NCBI RefSeq assembly: GCF_047675955.1
Contig: NC_132911.1
Coordinates: 71,457,133 to 71,521,132, forward strand
Source of the DNA: Chlorocebus sabaeus
Lineage: Eukaryota > Chordata > Mammalia > Primates > Cercopithecidae
Length of the DNA stretch: 64,000 nt
Reading direction: 5' to 3'
Below the pieces are notes generated by a model that saw only the letters and a list, made by a program, of their open reading frames with translations, had not been told where the DNA came from and searched no databases. This document shows, one piece after another, positions 36,641 to 47,857 of the stretch. The translations under genes and the position numbers were made by a program. Position 1 is the stretch's first letter. Every line of letters begins with the position of its first letter.

Positions 36641-36885
36641 TGAGATAGCTAGTTTTCAAGATGGTCACCGATGAGGTCCACCTCTCAATTTCACTCCCTT
36701 GTGTAGTCCCTTTCCACAATGTACCTGTGTGACCACTTCTGATTATAAGGTAGACATGTGGCTTCCGTCTTACATTCAAGGGGTGGAAAGAAGGGAAGAA
36801 GAGGAATGCAGTGGTAGGAATTAGGAGGAATTAGTACTTTTCTGAGTAGACCTTTTGTACAGCTCTGACTCTTAAATCGCAGTAA
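36640..36885. repeat. Possible MaLR/MER fragment
   Basis: 'gtgtgaccacttctgattataag' and 'catgtggcttccgtct' resemble phrases of MaLR-type LTRs, but the match is short and I would not name it. Confidence 0.3.
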
Positions 36886-36915
36886 TGTTTTACATACCTA
36901 AAAAATAAGTAAATA

Positions 36916-37262
36916 CAGTTCGCCCTCTGTATCCATCGGTTCTACAGCTGTGGATTCAACCAACCAAGAATTGAAAATACTGATGGTGGAGGGAAAGAAT
37001 GGCTGTGTCTGTACTGAACAAACATGTACTGACAACTTGCTTTTTTGGTCATTATTCCCTAAACAATACAGTATAACAACTATTTACAAAGTATTAGGTA
37101 TTGTAAGTAATCTAGAGATGATTTAAAGTATACAGAGGATGTGTGTAGATTATATGCAAGTATTACACCATTTTATAAAACAGACTTGAGTATCCATGGA
37201 TTTTGGTATCCATGGGAGGGCCCTGGAACCAATTCCCCATGAATAATACTGAGAGATGACTG
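36916..37262 (+). mobile_element. MER2 element, complete
   Basis: Starts 'cagttcgccctctgtatcc' and ends 'gagagatgactg', flanked on each side by TA, the target duplication of pogo/Tigger elements. About 347 bp, the family's usual size. Non-coding. Confidence 0.9.
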
Positions 37263-37854
37263 TAATTAAAACTAACCAGAATGTGACAAATACCAAAAAT
37301 GAAAAGCAGAGAGTAACAAATGAGTCCAACTATTATCACAAATGAATAGTATTACCCTATTGCAGAGTGTGAGGAAGAAAGGAACTAATCTAAGTAACTA
37401 GAAAATAATATTTTGAATGGATAAGGCTAAAGACAAAAAAACCTGAAATGCTATAACCTACTTAGTAAATTTGCTTCTAACACTGGTAATGATCAGCAAT
37501 TCTAAAACTAATGGGTATAAAGGATCGAATAATCAATGTATTTAGAATATAAAAGCCATATTTCTTATTGTTTAGAGAAAGAAGTTTACAAATAAAGGGA
37601 GAAGACTGAAATGAACCCCGTATTGTTGCACTGGAATCAGAAATATCACTATGAACACATGGTTTTATTACCAACATATGGAAACTCACATACAGGTGTG
37701 GGAATTGAGTGGGACAGAAGGGATAGTACATAAATACACATTTCCTAACTCTGTCTGCTGAGAGGCCTAGAAGCAATAACACAGAGTGACAATGAATACA
37801 TCTAGCACTCAGATTTTGGTTTCTAAACACCATTCTCCAATCAAAAAAAAGAGC

Positions 37855-38890
37855 TAGAGCTGCTCCTTATTGAAGTGGTTGATTCCAAGGTTGAAGCTGG
37901 GAAAATTCAAAATGAGCCTGGAACATCTTGAGAATCCAGAAATTATGGAAATACTCAAAAAAGGATGGGAGCTAGTCACAAGGACACAGGGCCAAAACTG
38001 TAATAATTTGGGCAACAAAATAAGTAACGGTAGCACACATTACAACCATAAAATAAATATCTGTGACTACAGACTGATATAAATAATTGAATAAGTAATT
38101 AAGGGAGAAGAAATTCAGTTAATAAACACAGAAGTAAAGAGAGAAACAGGAAAATCATTAGGGAAATGCCACAATAATTAACTGTTGCCAACAAGACCTA
38201 CTGATAGATATCAAAACTGAGGGAAGTGGGGGGAGGATCTGACGAGAAACAGAGTATTTGCACAGTCTTAAAATATCTCCCCAAAGACATTTATTAATTG
38301 CAAAAGAAAAACTACTAACTTCATAGTGGAGGAACCTGACAGAACCTGACAGAACCTTAAGCAAGTGATCAAGGTTAACATAACCAACATTAAGATATAC
38401 CAACACCATGAACTCCTGACAAAATGCACTGAAAAGGACACAACACTGTTTCAGAGATATTCTGGCAAAAAACTGCACAACCTCATTCTAATCATGAGAA
38501 AACATCAGAGAAAGTAAACTGAGGAAAATTCAACAAAATAAATTATTAGTATCCTTTTAAAAATGGCAAGATCATGAAAAAGATAACGAAAAGTTGAGGA
38601 ACTGTCACATACTGGAGAAGACTAAGACATAGAACTAAATGCATACTAAACGCAATGTGGGATCCTGGGTCAAATCTTAAAACATTAGTGGGAAAATTGG
38701 TGAAATTCAAGCAGGGTCTGTAGTTTAGTTAACAGTATTGTACCAGTGTTAATTCTGCTTTTGATAATTGTACTATGTAGGTATGTAAGTTAACTGCATT
38801 AAGCGAAGCAGGGTGAAGGGTAAAAGGGATTTCTCTGCAAAACTTTTGCAATTTTTCTCTATGTTTAAAAAGAGTTCAAAATAAGAAGCT
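37855..38890 (+). repeat. L1M 3' UTR
   Basis: Contains 'gtattgtaccagtgttaatt', 'gtaggtatgtaagttaactgc' and the end 'gggatttctctgcaaaactt', then 'gttcaaaataagaagctt', the classic old L1 3' terminus. Its 37,860 part matches 27,950 in intron 7. Confidence 0.75.
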
Positions 38891-39439
38891 TGGTGTGAAT
38901 TTTTAATAGTGAAGACCTAGGCAATTAAAAGCAATTCTCTAGTTGCTGACCTCTTAACAATCAACCTGAAGCACTTTAAAGTATAAGGAATATCATGCCC
39001 CTTTATCATATGGGGGGAAAAATGTATTTCATTTCAAAAGTACAGAATATTTCATTTCAAAAGTATAGAAATGTACTTTTTTAAGGCTTAATTAATAATT
39101 TTATTTCAGATTAGATTAAATTATTTTATATCTACATTACACTCTACTAAGCTTGAATGCAATAGAAGTAGTAATTCATAATTACTTCCACAAGGAAGAT
39201 GGCAATCAGTATATTTCACATTCTATTTGTGAACAACTAAAAATACTTTGTCCAAAGTTAAATCAGTAAACCTTAAAACAAAATAAAACACAATACCACA
39301 AATCTCCAGTAAGTGGAACTGTAAATAAAAGACATTCTTTTCTACAGGTACAAAGATTTCACTCTAATTACTGTAAACTCCTTTCTATATTTAATGCCTG
39401 TTGTGTTCTATACAATCTCTCCCTTTTTAAAATACTTAC

Positions 39440-39619
39440 TGCTTGGTTTTCCATGCGTGCAAAGATAACATTTAGCATCTGAGTGAGAGTAGCTTTGGCT
39501 GTTGTCTGATTGATGAGATTTTTGCTTGCTAAGTAGATATTGTAACATGTTCTCACAGCTTGAAGTACAGTCCCTTCATGAATTTCTATGTGTTGTGATG
39601 TTACTGCAGTAAGTAAAGC
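39440..39619 (-). CDS. ARFGEF1: ARFGEF1 exon 5: DCB domain
   Basis: 180 nt = 60 codons, residues 154-213: ALLTAVTSQHIEIHEGTVLQ, AVRTCYNIYLASKNLINQTT, AKATLTQMLNVIFARMENQA. Armadillo-like helices of the DCB domain, which mediates dimerisation and cyclophilin binding. It is phase 0 on both sides, so skipping would keep the frame. Acceptor aaag preceded by a T11 tract, donor GCA|gtaagt. A sense Alu starts 45 bp upstream. Confidence 0.97.
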
Positions 39620-39664
39620 CTTTAAGAAGAAAAAAAAAAAAGGACAAAGTTAAACAGATTTTCT

Positions 39665-39996
39665 TTTTCTTTTTTTTGGAGACAGTCTTTCTCGCTCTGT
39701 CACCCAGGCTGGAGTGCAGTAGTGTGATCATAGCTCACTGCAGCCTTGAACTCCTGGGCTTAAGTGATCCTCTCACAGCAGCCTCCTGAGTAGCTGCTAC
39801 AGGTGAGCACCACCACAGCCAGTTGTAGGATTACAGGTAAGCACCACCACACCTGGCTAATTTTGTTTTATTTTTCTGTAGAGATGCAGTCTCTCTCTGT
39901 TGCCCAGACTGGTCTCGAACTCCTGGCTTCATGCAAGCCTCCCACCTCCGCCTCCCAAAGTACTGGGGTTACAGGCATGAGCCACCACACCCAGCC
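39665..39996 (-). repeat. Alu (AluJ/S) with internal duplication
   Basis: Minus Alu flanked by imperfect 15-bp repeats (39,650-39,664; 39,997-40,011). Inside, 'aggtgagcaccaccacagcc' is followed by a second 'aggtaagcaccaccacacc', so the middle is partly duplicated. Confidence 0.9.
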
Positions 39997-40472
39997 TTAA
40001 AGTGATTTTCTGCATCTAGAGTTTCAGCACAAAAATTAAGCATTTTCATATTACAATGAAAACTTTCAGAAACAATTCCCACTTGCAGGTAGTATACACA
40101 GAATTTCTACTGGCCTTGAATATATCATCAACTGTTAAAATATTTGATGCTTTCCTCACTGTGGCAGTAGTTTCCACATAATCTGAAAACCATTTAACTG
40201 ATTTGTTTCAACCAAGGTTTCATTTTAATGAAAATACTATTTAATTTACTAAAATGCACAGCATGAAAGCTGTTACAGTAGAGCACAGATATGCCACATG
40301 AGATATCTGTTGAACTAGACCACCAACTTGGGAAGATACACATTGTGTCTTATTTGCCTCTACATTTTTCTGAGATCTTTTTTAACAGACTGAACTCAGT
40401 AATTGTGTTGTTGTTGTTATTGTTGAAGAGGTTTATAAATGTTTTAGAATAAAGCATGTAAAATAATCCTAA

Positions 40473-40632
40473 AGTAGCTGGGCATAAGTGGCATATACCT
40501 GTGGCCCCACCTACTTGGAAGGCTGAGGTGGGAGGATCATTTGAGCCAGGGAGGTCAAGGCTACAGTGAGCTGTGATCATGCCACAGCACTTAGCCTGGG
40601 CAACAGAGTGTGACTGTCCCAAATTAAAAAGC
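40473..40632 (+). repeat. Alu right monomer (FRAM-like)
   Basis: 'agctgggcataagtggcatatacctgtgg' through 'cagagtgtgactgtccc', followed by a short A-rich tail. Diverged. Confidence 0.85.
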
Positions 40633-40839
40633 AAATTCCTAAGGCAAATACTTCAATAAAATGAACAAATTTCACCTATGTGAATTTTCACATATTGGGT
40701 TACTTCCAATTTCTCAAGAGCAAAGACTCTTTTGTCTTCTTTATGTTGTACAATGCTATGCAGAGTTAGTATTAATGGGCATTATCTTAAACCATAAATG
40801 ATATGAAACTATACATGATAGGTCAAAATGATCAACCCG

Positions 40840-41148
40840 TTTTTTTTTTTTTTTTTTCTTTTTTGAGACAGGATCTCACTCTGTTGCCAAGCCTGAAGTG
40901 CAGTGCAGTGAACACGGCTCACTGAAGCCTCAATTCCTGGGCTCAAGTGATCCTCCCACTTCAGCCTCCTGAGTAGCTGGGACCACAGGCACACATCACC
41001 ACATGTGGCTAATTTTTAAATTATTTTTTGTAGAGACAGGGTCTTGCTGTGTTGCCCAGGCTGGTCTTGAACTCCTGGGATCAGGCGACCTTCTTGCCTT
41101 GGTCTCCCAAAGTGCTGGGATTACAGGCATGAGCTACCATGTCCAGTA
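40840..41148 (-). repeat. AluJ
   Basis: T18 head and diverged minus Alu ending 'gagctaccatgtcc'. Confidence 0.93.
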
Positions 41149-41800
41149 TTTTTTTTTAGAATAAAAATATTATATGGCTTCTGAAGTAAACACCACTATA
41201 AAACTGAAAGGCTCCAAAAGGGCTGTATTCACACATGAAAGAACCCTTCTCATATATATATATAAAAACAATTTCAAAAGTACTGTACTATATATAGCAC
41301 ATGAAAATTTTACGCCATAAAAATACACCACCATTACCATTAGCAATAACATTAAGAACTCAGTATCTGTAACAGAATGAAAACATTACTAATTTTTCCC
41401 CAAAGGAATTCAATCAAACAGGTACATTACAGCACGAACTCAGAACAGGGTTTTGCCGAGTAAGTTCAATAGACGGATGTGTGCAAGGATATCAGGAGAG
41501 TTGGCAGACAAGTAGTGTCCACCTAGTGATTCATGAGTTGAGAGGACACCCTATGAAAGGTCCAATAGTACAGAAGAAACCAGAAGGGTCACAGCTTTAA
41601 GAACGACCCTGAAGTCTGATGGATGGAATATATATAAAAAACATGCCAGAAACAGAAAAACTCTGGAAGACTCTGGGGGCTAAGCCTAAACTGAGACCTT
41701 CAAAAGAAGAGATATGAGAACATAGTTTTCCTCTAACAAACTCTTGGCATACAACATTAAAATCTCCTAATATGGAGTCTAGAAAGCAACCAAATAACCT

Positions 41801-42099
41801 CTTTTTTTTTTCTTGAGACTGAGTTTCACTCTGTTGCCCAGGCTGGAGTACAGTGGCATGATCTCAGCTCACTGCAACCTCCGCCTCCCAGGTTCAAACG
41901 ATTCTCTTGCCTCAGCCTCCTGAGTAGCTGGGACTACAGGTGCCCACCACCATGCCCAGCTAATTTTTTTGGTATTTTTAGTAGACACGGGGATTTCACC
42001 ATGTTGGCCAGACTGCTCTCAAACTCCTGACCTCAAGTGATCCGCCCAACTTGGCCTCCCAAAGTGCTGGGATTATAGGCATGAGCCACTGCGCACAGC
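41801..42099 (-). repeat. Alu (AluS-like)
   Basis: Minus Alu flanked by 'tcaaataacct'-like text on the right and 'ccaaataacct' on the left, a likely target duplication. Confidence 0.93.
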
Positions 42100-42225
42100 C
42101 TCAAATAACCTGTATAATAGCTGGAATGCACATAAAATGATCTTTCCTAATATTTTAAGGTGAAAGGCATCTGAATTTTGAAGATACAGATTATTAATAA
42201 CAATTTTACTTTATATAATAATTAC

Positions 42226-42372
42226 CTTTATTATCTGCAGCTGAACTCCTTCATCTGTCTGAGGGCCCTGAAAGCAGCCACATATTGTTTCAATAATTCT
42301 ATCAATTAATTTTTTGCCTGGTGTTGTACTATCTGGAGCATTGCCAGTCAAGTGCCCATAAGCAATAAGTTT
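42226..42372 (-). CDS. ARFGEF1: ARFGEF1 exon 4: DCB domain
   Basis: 147 nt = 49 codons, residues 105-153: KLIAYGHLTGNAPDSTTPGK, KLIDRIIETICGCFQGPQTD, EGVQLQIIK. The phrase KLIAYGHL followed by IDRIIETICGCFQGPQTDEGVQ is the best-conserved part of DCB domains in BIG/Sec7p proteins. Phase 0 at both ends, so skipping would keep the frame. Acceptor tttag, donor AAG|gtaatt. Confidence 0.97.
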
Positions 42373-42667
42373 CTAAAACGGAGAAAGAAAACAAAGATCC
42401 TAAGTAACAAATATTATATATACTAATGCAATATACATTAAAATTACAGTATAAAATTGAATATATATAAAAATTTTTACATAAAAATACATAGGTATTA
42501 TCAAAGTCAAAGCTATACCAACTTTTTCTGTAGAAACTTTATTCATATAAATATGTATTTATACTTGTAATAACCACAAAAACAGAACCACAATAAACCA
42601 TCAGGTAATATTTTGAGAAAGCCAAGCCTTGAGAACCTGTCTCTGATGAGTTAGAATTGCTTACTGT

Positions 42668-42987
42668 GGCTGGGTGCAGTGGCTCATGCCTGTAATCCCA
42701 GCACACTGGGAGGCCTGCTTGCCTCCCACATTGCCAGTGCACATTGGGCAGACTGCTTGAGCTTAGGAGTTCGAGGCCAGCCTGAGTAACATGGGGAAAA
42801 CCTATCTCTACAAAAAATAAAAAATTAGCTGGGTGTGGTGGTACATGCCTATAGTCCCAGCTACTCAGGAGGCTGAGATGAGAGGACTGCTTGAGCCTTG
42901 GGAGGTGGAGGTTGCAGTAAGCTGAGATTGTGCCACTGCACTCCAACCTAGGTAATAATGAGACCCTGTCTCAAAAAAAAAAAAAAA
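42668..42987 (+). repeat. Alu with inverted template-switch insert
   Basis: Plus Alu whose left monomer is interrupted at 42,715-42,740 by an inverted copy of its own 'gggaggc' region (see findings). Confidence 0.93.
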
Positions 42988-43542
42988 ATTGCTTATTGCT
43001 TTCCATATAAACAAGGTTTTACTGATACTGCTTTTGTGAAAATTATCTTCATGCTTTTAAATGACCCCCAATCTCTTTCCAAATGATTCATCAATATATA
43101 TCAAACCCAGTTTCCATATACTAGCTGAAATAAATCATAGATTTGTTCATTCATCATTAACAGTATACCCTGGAAGGAAGGCTTCAGATATTATCATTCT
43201 AATGTTCCAGTAAAAACAAGATCACAAATCAGATGAACTTAACTTTAACCTAGCCTTAAGGACACATCATATGGTCTTTTCCTAGCCACTTAATTATAGT
43301 TGAATACATATAATGCCCAAATAGTGAGAACACCTGAAAAGAGAAGTATTCCTCTACTTAGAAACTTGTCTTACAAATATAATATCTATGAGGATCCTCT
43401 GTCTATGTGTCAAACAAGGTAACAGAGTTCAAAAATTTTTCTGACATAAATGACTGCCAGAGCTAAAGTATAGCAGTTAAATATTAAATAATATTAAGCT
43501 GCCAATATTAACCTATTGCTTCATATAAAACAGCAGACACAC

Positions 43543-43869
43543 TGCCAGGCACAGTGGCTCACACCTGTAATCCCAGCACTTTGGGAGGCCAAGGCAGGCG
43601 GATCACTTAAGGTCAGGAGTTCAAGACCAGTCTGGCCAACATGGTGAAACTGTCTCTTCAAAAAAAACAAAAAACAAAAAACAAAAAAAACAAAAAATTA
43701 GCTTGGTGTGGTTACACACACCTGTATTCCCAGCTACTAAGTCTAGGGCAGCAGAATTGCTTGAACACGGGGGCAGAAGTCACAGTGAGCCAAGATTACG
43801 CCACTGCACTCCAGCCCAGGTGACAGAGCAAGCCTCGATCTCAAAAAAGTAAACAAATAAACAAAAAAA
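43543..43869 (+). repeat. Alu (AluS-like)
   Basis: Plus Alu with an A/C-rich insertion between the monomers, (AAAAAAC)n, and a deletion of the 'gaggctgaggcagg' segment near 43,742. Confidence 0.92.
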
Positions 43870-44218
43870 CAGCACTTAGAAAAATTATTTGCAAATGGTG
43901 ATGTATGTAAAGTCGGCAGCAGGTTAAAAGTATTATGGATCTTGCATTTCACTGATGAGAAGAGACCAAATCAACACTTTCCATTACTGATAATCTTACT
44001 AAAGATTTTATATCCCACTAAGTTAACGATTGTTATCATTAAACTAGAAACGTCTTTTTGCACTATTATTATGTCTTAAATAAAAAAAAATTTAGATTTT
44101 TTATCACAAAAAAGAGTATTAAAAGCTTTCATGGAAATGTCTGAATCATCAACGTGAATAATGTTTTAGAAACACACTCAAAGTAGACAGTTTTTAGAAA
44201 GTGCCATTTTACACATAC

Positions 44219-44375
44219 CTGTAAGCAATCTAGAGATGTACTAACTATGCGGGGACATTTGGACTGGCATGCCAACTCAAAAGGCAAGAAGTACTTGTCT
44301 GCTTCAATAAAATTTGTCTTTGATTTCACTGGTGGAAGGGTGCTTGATCCAGCTTTTGCTTCTCCATGAGGAGGA
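44219..44375 (-). CDS. ARFGEF1: ARFGEF1 exon 3: DCB domain
   Basis: 157 nt; its first base completes Ser52, then residues 53-104: PPHGEAKAGSSTLPPVKSKT, NFIEADKYFLPFELACQSKC, PRIVSTSLDCLQ. KYFLPFELACQSKCPRIV is the start of the DCB helical array. The first 18 residues are a flexible Pro/Ser loop. Acceptor tttag, donor CAG|gtatgt. Confidence 0.97.
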
Positions 44376-44454
44376 CTAAATGAAAAAGAAAAGTCTGATT
44401 ATAGCATATCACATTTATAATATTGATGATAAACCCATGTAGAAACACAGAATT

Positions 44455-44600
44455 TCAGTTCTAAAAGGAATCTTGCTAAACCAGTCCTCTATCTTCCCAT
44501 ATTTCAAGAGGAAACCCAAGCCCAGAGAAGTGAAGTGGTTTGCCACATGGTCAAAAGCTAGTGTCCAGAGCTGTGACTGAACACAAGACACTGAAATCTT
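44455..44600 (+). repeat. MIR fragment
   Basis: 'gaggaaacccaagcccagag' followed by 'aagtgaagtggtttgcca' is the MIR core wording (gaggaaactgaggcccagag..aagtgacttgcc). Confidence 0.7.
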
Positions 44601-44919
44601 GTCTGCAAAACTGGTCTACAAAAACTGTGAAATTCAAGGTGCTTCTATTACAGAAATATTTTATTGTCACTTAACAAATTTGGCATTATAATACCTTAAA
44701 AAGCAATGGCCTTTCTATTTGTCCTTAAGTCAAAAAGTGAGCTTTTTAGTTATTCGATATTGCCCTAAAAAGGTCAACACTATCAAAAAACCTAATAATT
44801 TTTTCAAATATGAATCAAAGTCTACGAAAAGACTCTGAAGGCTATCTTATGGTATTTTAGAAGTATCTTTAGATACTTATTTACATGAGAATCTCTTTGA
44901 ATTTTTAAGTATGCTTAGA

Positions 44920-45200
44920 GCAGAGCCTAGTGGCTCATGCCTGTAATCCCAGCACTTTGGGAAGCCGAGGCGAGTGGGTCACTTGAGTCCAAAAGTTCGA
45001 GACCAGCCTGGGCAATATGGCAAAATCCCATTTCTACAAAAAATTAACACAGGCATGGTGGTGCTCGCCTGTAGTCCCAGGTACACGGCAGGCTGAGGTG
45101 GGAGGATCACTTGAGCCTGGGAAGCGGAAGTTGCAGTGAGCTGTGATCACACCACTGCACTCCAGCCTGGGCAACAGAGCGAGACCCTGTCTCCAAAAAA
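44920..45200 (+). repeat. Alu (AluJ-like)
   Basis: Diverged plus Alu; its inter-monomer section is shortened ('caaaaaattaacacaggcatgg'). Confidence 0.92.
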
Positions 45201-45230
45201 ACATATGCATACATTTTTATAAATATATAT

Positions 45231-45305
45231 AAAAATAGGTTTTAAGAAATATAATCATATATTTTGTTTGTTTTTATATAATTGTATTTCTTAAAACCTA
45301 TTTTT
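45231..45305. repeat. 25-bp inverted repeat (hairpin)
   Basis: Arm 45,231-45,255 (starts 'aaaaataggttttaag') pairs with 45,281-45,305 with a single mismatch. The loop is 25 bp and AT-rich. It lies 129 bp from the exon 2 donor inside intron 2. It is not a known MITE that I recognise. Confidence 0.9.
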
Positions 45306-45433
45306 AAAGTTGATTTTACTATAAACTCACATGCAGAAAATTTGCCACACTAAAATACAGATGACTGTATTGTTTTGACCAAGACTGACAAGTTTGAAAA
45401 TTATTTTTACTAAAGAAAAGAAATCCCACAAAC

Positions 45434-45464
45434 CTCTGTTTTTCAGTTTCTGCTTTTATTTCCT
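45434..45464 (-). CDS. ARFGEF1: ARFGEF1 exon 2: 31-nt microexon
   Basis: 31 nt; two bases complete Glu42, then E-I-K-A-E-T-E-K-Q (43-51) and two bases of Ser52. Acceptor 'cccccctcag'; donor GAG|gtttgt, with T at +3 and +4, so weak. Its length is not a multiple of three, so skipping would shift the frame. The sequence agrees with the N-terminal DCB helix-to-loop passage expected between exon 1 (off-window) and exon 3. Confidence 0.93.
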
Positions 45465-45793
45465 CTGAGGGGGGAAAAAAAAGAAGCATACATTAGAAAA
45501 CTTGACAACAAAAAGACTGAGTAATTTCATAATAACTTTTATAAACTCATTTGGAACTTCTACATAAAGTTGGAAAGAATGCAAATTTAATAAAAATTAG
45601 GTGCTAAAATTGTTCCATCTAAATTTTTTACTTTACACAAATAATATAAAACTATATGAATAGGCACATTAACAATCACAAGGATAAGTGAAGTTATAGA
45701 TTATTAATTCCCAACACATTTCCTTTTCTCAAAATATTTTCTTTTTTGTCAAGTAACTATTTATATTAAGCAGAAGTATTAATATTAAGAACA

Positions 45794-46425
45794 CGGCCAA
45801 GTTCAGTGGCTCACGCCTGTAATCCTAGTGCTTTGGGAAACCAACACAGGAGGATCACTTGAGGCAAGGAGTCTGAGATCAGCCTGGGCAACAAACACCC
45901 CATCTCTACAAAATAAGAAAAAAAATGTAAATCAGGCCGGGCGCGGTGGCTCAAGCCTGTAATCCCAGCACTTTGGGAGGCCGAGACGGGCGGATCACGA
46001 GGTCAGGAGATCGAGACCATCCTGGCGAACACGGTGAAACCCCGTCTCTACTAAAAATACAAAAAACTAGCCGGGCGAGGTGGCGGGCGCCTGTAGTCCC
46101 AGCTACTCCGGAGGCTGAGGCAGGAGAATGGCGTAAACCCGGGAGGCGGAGCTTGCAGTGAGCTGAGATCCGGCCACTGCACTCCAGCCTGGGCGACAGA
46201 GCCAGACTCCGTCTCAAAAAAAAAAAAAAAAAATGTAAATCAGCTGGGCATGGTGGTGTACACCTGCAGTCCTAGCTATGTGGGACAGGGGGTTGAGGTA
46301 GGAAGGTCCCTTGAGCCCAGGAGTTAAAGGTTACAGTGAGCTATAACCACTAGACTCCACTACACTCCAGCCTAGGCACAGGAACAAGACCCTGTCCTCC
46401 CAGGAAAAAAAAAAAAAAAAAAAAA
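45794..46425 (+). repeat. AluJ split by a young AluY
   Basis: Left part 45,794-45,934 and right part 46,243-46,425 are one diverged Alu interrupted by an AluY. The right part resumes with 'gctgggcatggtggtgtac' and ends in a T/A-mixed tail. Confidence 0.9.
45935..46228 (+). repeat. AluY, Old World monkey type
   Basis: Near-consensus AluY carrying 'gatccggccactgc', 'ctactccggaggct', 'gcgtaaacccggg' and 'gacagagccagac'. Perfect target duplication 'aaaaatgtaaatca' (45,921-45,934 and 46,229-46,242). Confidence 0.95.
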
Positions 46426-46737
46426 TCACAACAGAATAATGTGTATGCTATATACTGAAGTCACAAAATATATAGCAGATCTTTGGGGACAGGGGGAAAA
46501 ACACCTCAATGTACCAACCTTGAGATTACCCCAGGGAGATTATCAGACCAGAACTATAACTTCTTAAATATGTTTGTGCATTGATATTTAACTACTTTTT
46601 CTATTTATGACTATACAAGGCCCTATAAAATACACATGCTCAATTTAATGGGAAATTTTCCCTTTCACTATTTACACTATAAGGTATGAGATAAATTAGA
46701 CAAATCCTATCTGTAATAGAAGACCCTTAAATTTAAT

Positions 46738-47033
46738 TGGCTGAGCGCAGTGGCTCATGCCTGTAATCCCAGCACTTTGGGAGGCCAAGGTGGGCGGATC
46801 ACCTGAGGTCAGGACTTTGAGACCAGTCTGGCCAACGTGGTGAAACATCGTCTCCACTAAAAATACAAAAATTAGCCAGGCATGGTCGTGTGCGCCTATA
46901 ACCCCAGCTACTCGGAAGGTTGAGGCAGGAAAATCACTTGAACCTGGGAGGCGGAGGTTGTAGTGAGCCAAAATCACACCACTACCCCCCAGCCTGAGTG
47001 ACAGAATGAGACTCCATCTCTTTAAAAAAAAAA
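46738..47033 (+). repeat. Alu (AluS-like)
   Basis: Plus Alu ending in a short impure A-tail; antisense to the gene. Confidence 0.93.
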
Positions 47034-47164
47034 ACTTTATTAATTAATTTATATATTGGGGAATCTGGCTGATTGACTAAATCTGCTTGAAATTTGGAAG
47101 AAAGCTTTTCAAATGTGTGCCAAGTACTACTACACTTTACATATACTAAACTTTACATGACTAT

Positions 47165-47300
47165 TACACTTTACATGCAACTAATGTATTTATGTTTGGC
47201 AACAATCCTATGAGGTGTGTACTATTATATCTTCATTTTAAAGACTGGAAAATTGAGGAGGAGAGGTTGAATAACTTGCCCAAGGGTTGCATGGCTTGCA
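47165..47300 (+). repeat. MIR SINE fragment
   Basis: 'caacaatcctatgaggtgtgtactattat', 'ttttaaagactggaaaattgag' and 'aataacttgcccaagg' match MIR. Confidence 0.8.
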
Positions 47301-47857
47301 CGTATGGCTAATCAGGCTTCAATAAATATTAGGTAATCTAACTACAGATTCTGGTTTATTAACCGCTCTATAACATAGGCGTACCTGAGAAACTGAACAA
47401 AATGTGCTAAACTGGGGTACGATAAACAATCACTGGCCTATACATTATTATTTAACACTATCACTAACTGAGCATCTTTCATGTACCAGATACTGTATTA
47501 AACTCTTTAAAAAGCGACTTTGCCAAATCACTTTGCTATACAATTTCTACAATTGATTTGCACAATCCATACAACTTATTCATATAATACGTACAAATTT
47601 ACTCATTGCCTACTGTGTGCCAGGCATTGGATGTTCAGTATTTCAGTTTAGCTTTCTGTGAACCAAACCCCTTTCCATTTTATCACTGGTAGAACTAGAA
47701 GGGAGACAGTGTAAAAATATTATCTGCAGCTATTTAAAATACTACTTTAATAAAGGTTCACAATGATATTTAAGTTCTGTATATCAGCTACCAAGATTTC
47801 ACGGTTCACCAACAGATACAATCAAAAATAATCTAAATCACTTTAAAATATATGTGT

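Larger units (their letters stand above)
35087..39439 (-). other. Intron 5 (4.35 kb)
   Basis: Old L1M and L2 pieces, one MER2 and no Alu, a marked gap in Alu density compared with the flanking introns. 35,570-36,220 and 38,900-39,430 hold nothing I recognise, apart from a short 23-bp direct repeat near 39,026-39,068. Confidence 0.7.
39620..42225 (-). other. Intron 4 (2.6 kb)
   Basis: Alu-dominated (three full minus copies and one half Alu on plus). 40,010-40,470 and 41,150-41,800 hold nothing I can assign. Confidence 0.7.
42373..44218 (-). other. Intron 3
   Basis: Two plus Alus. 42,990-43,540 and 43,870-44,218 show nothing recognised. Confidence 0.7.
44376..45433 (-). other. Intron 2
   Basis: MIR remnant at 44,455, one plus Alu at 44,920 and a strong 25-bp hairpin at 45,231-45,305. 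The remainder is AT-rich with nothing assigned. Confidence 0.75.

Noticed and set aside
45231..45305. Hairpin as a microRNA precursor
   Set aside because: The stem is very A/T-rich with an atypical 25-nt loop, and no conservation or expression can be judged here.
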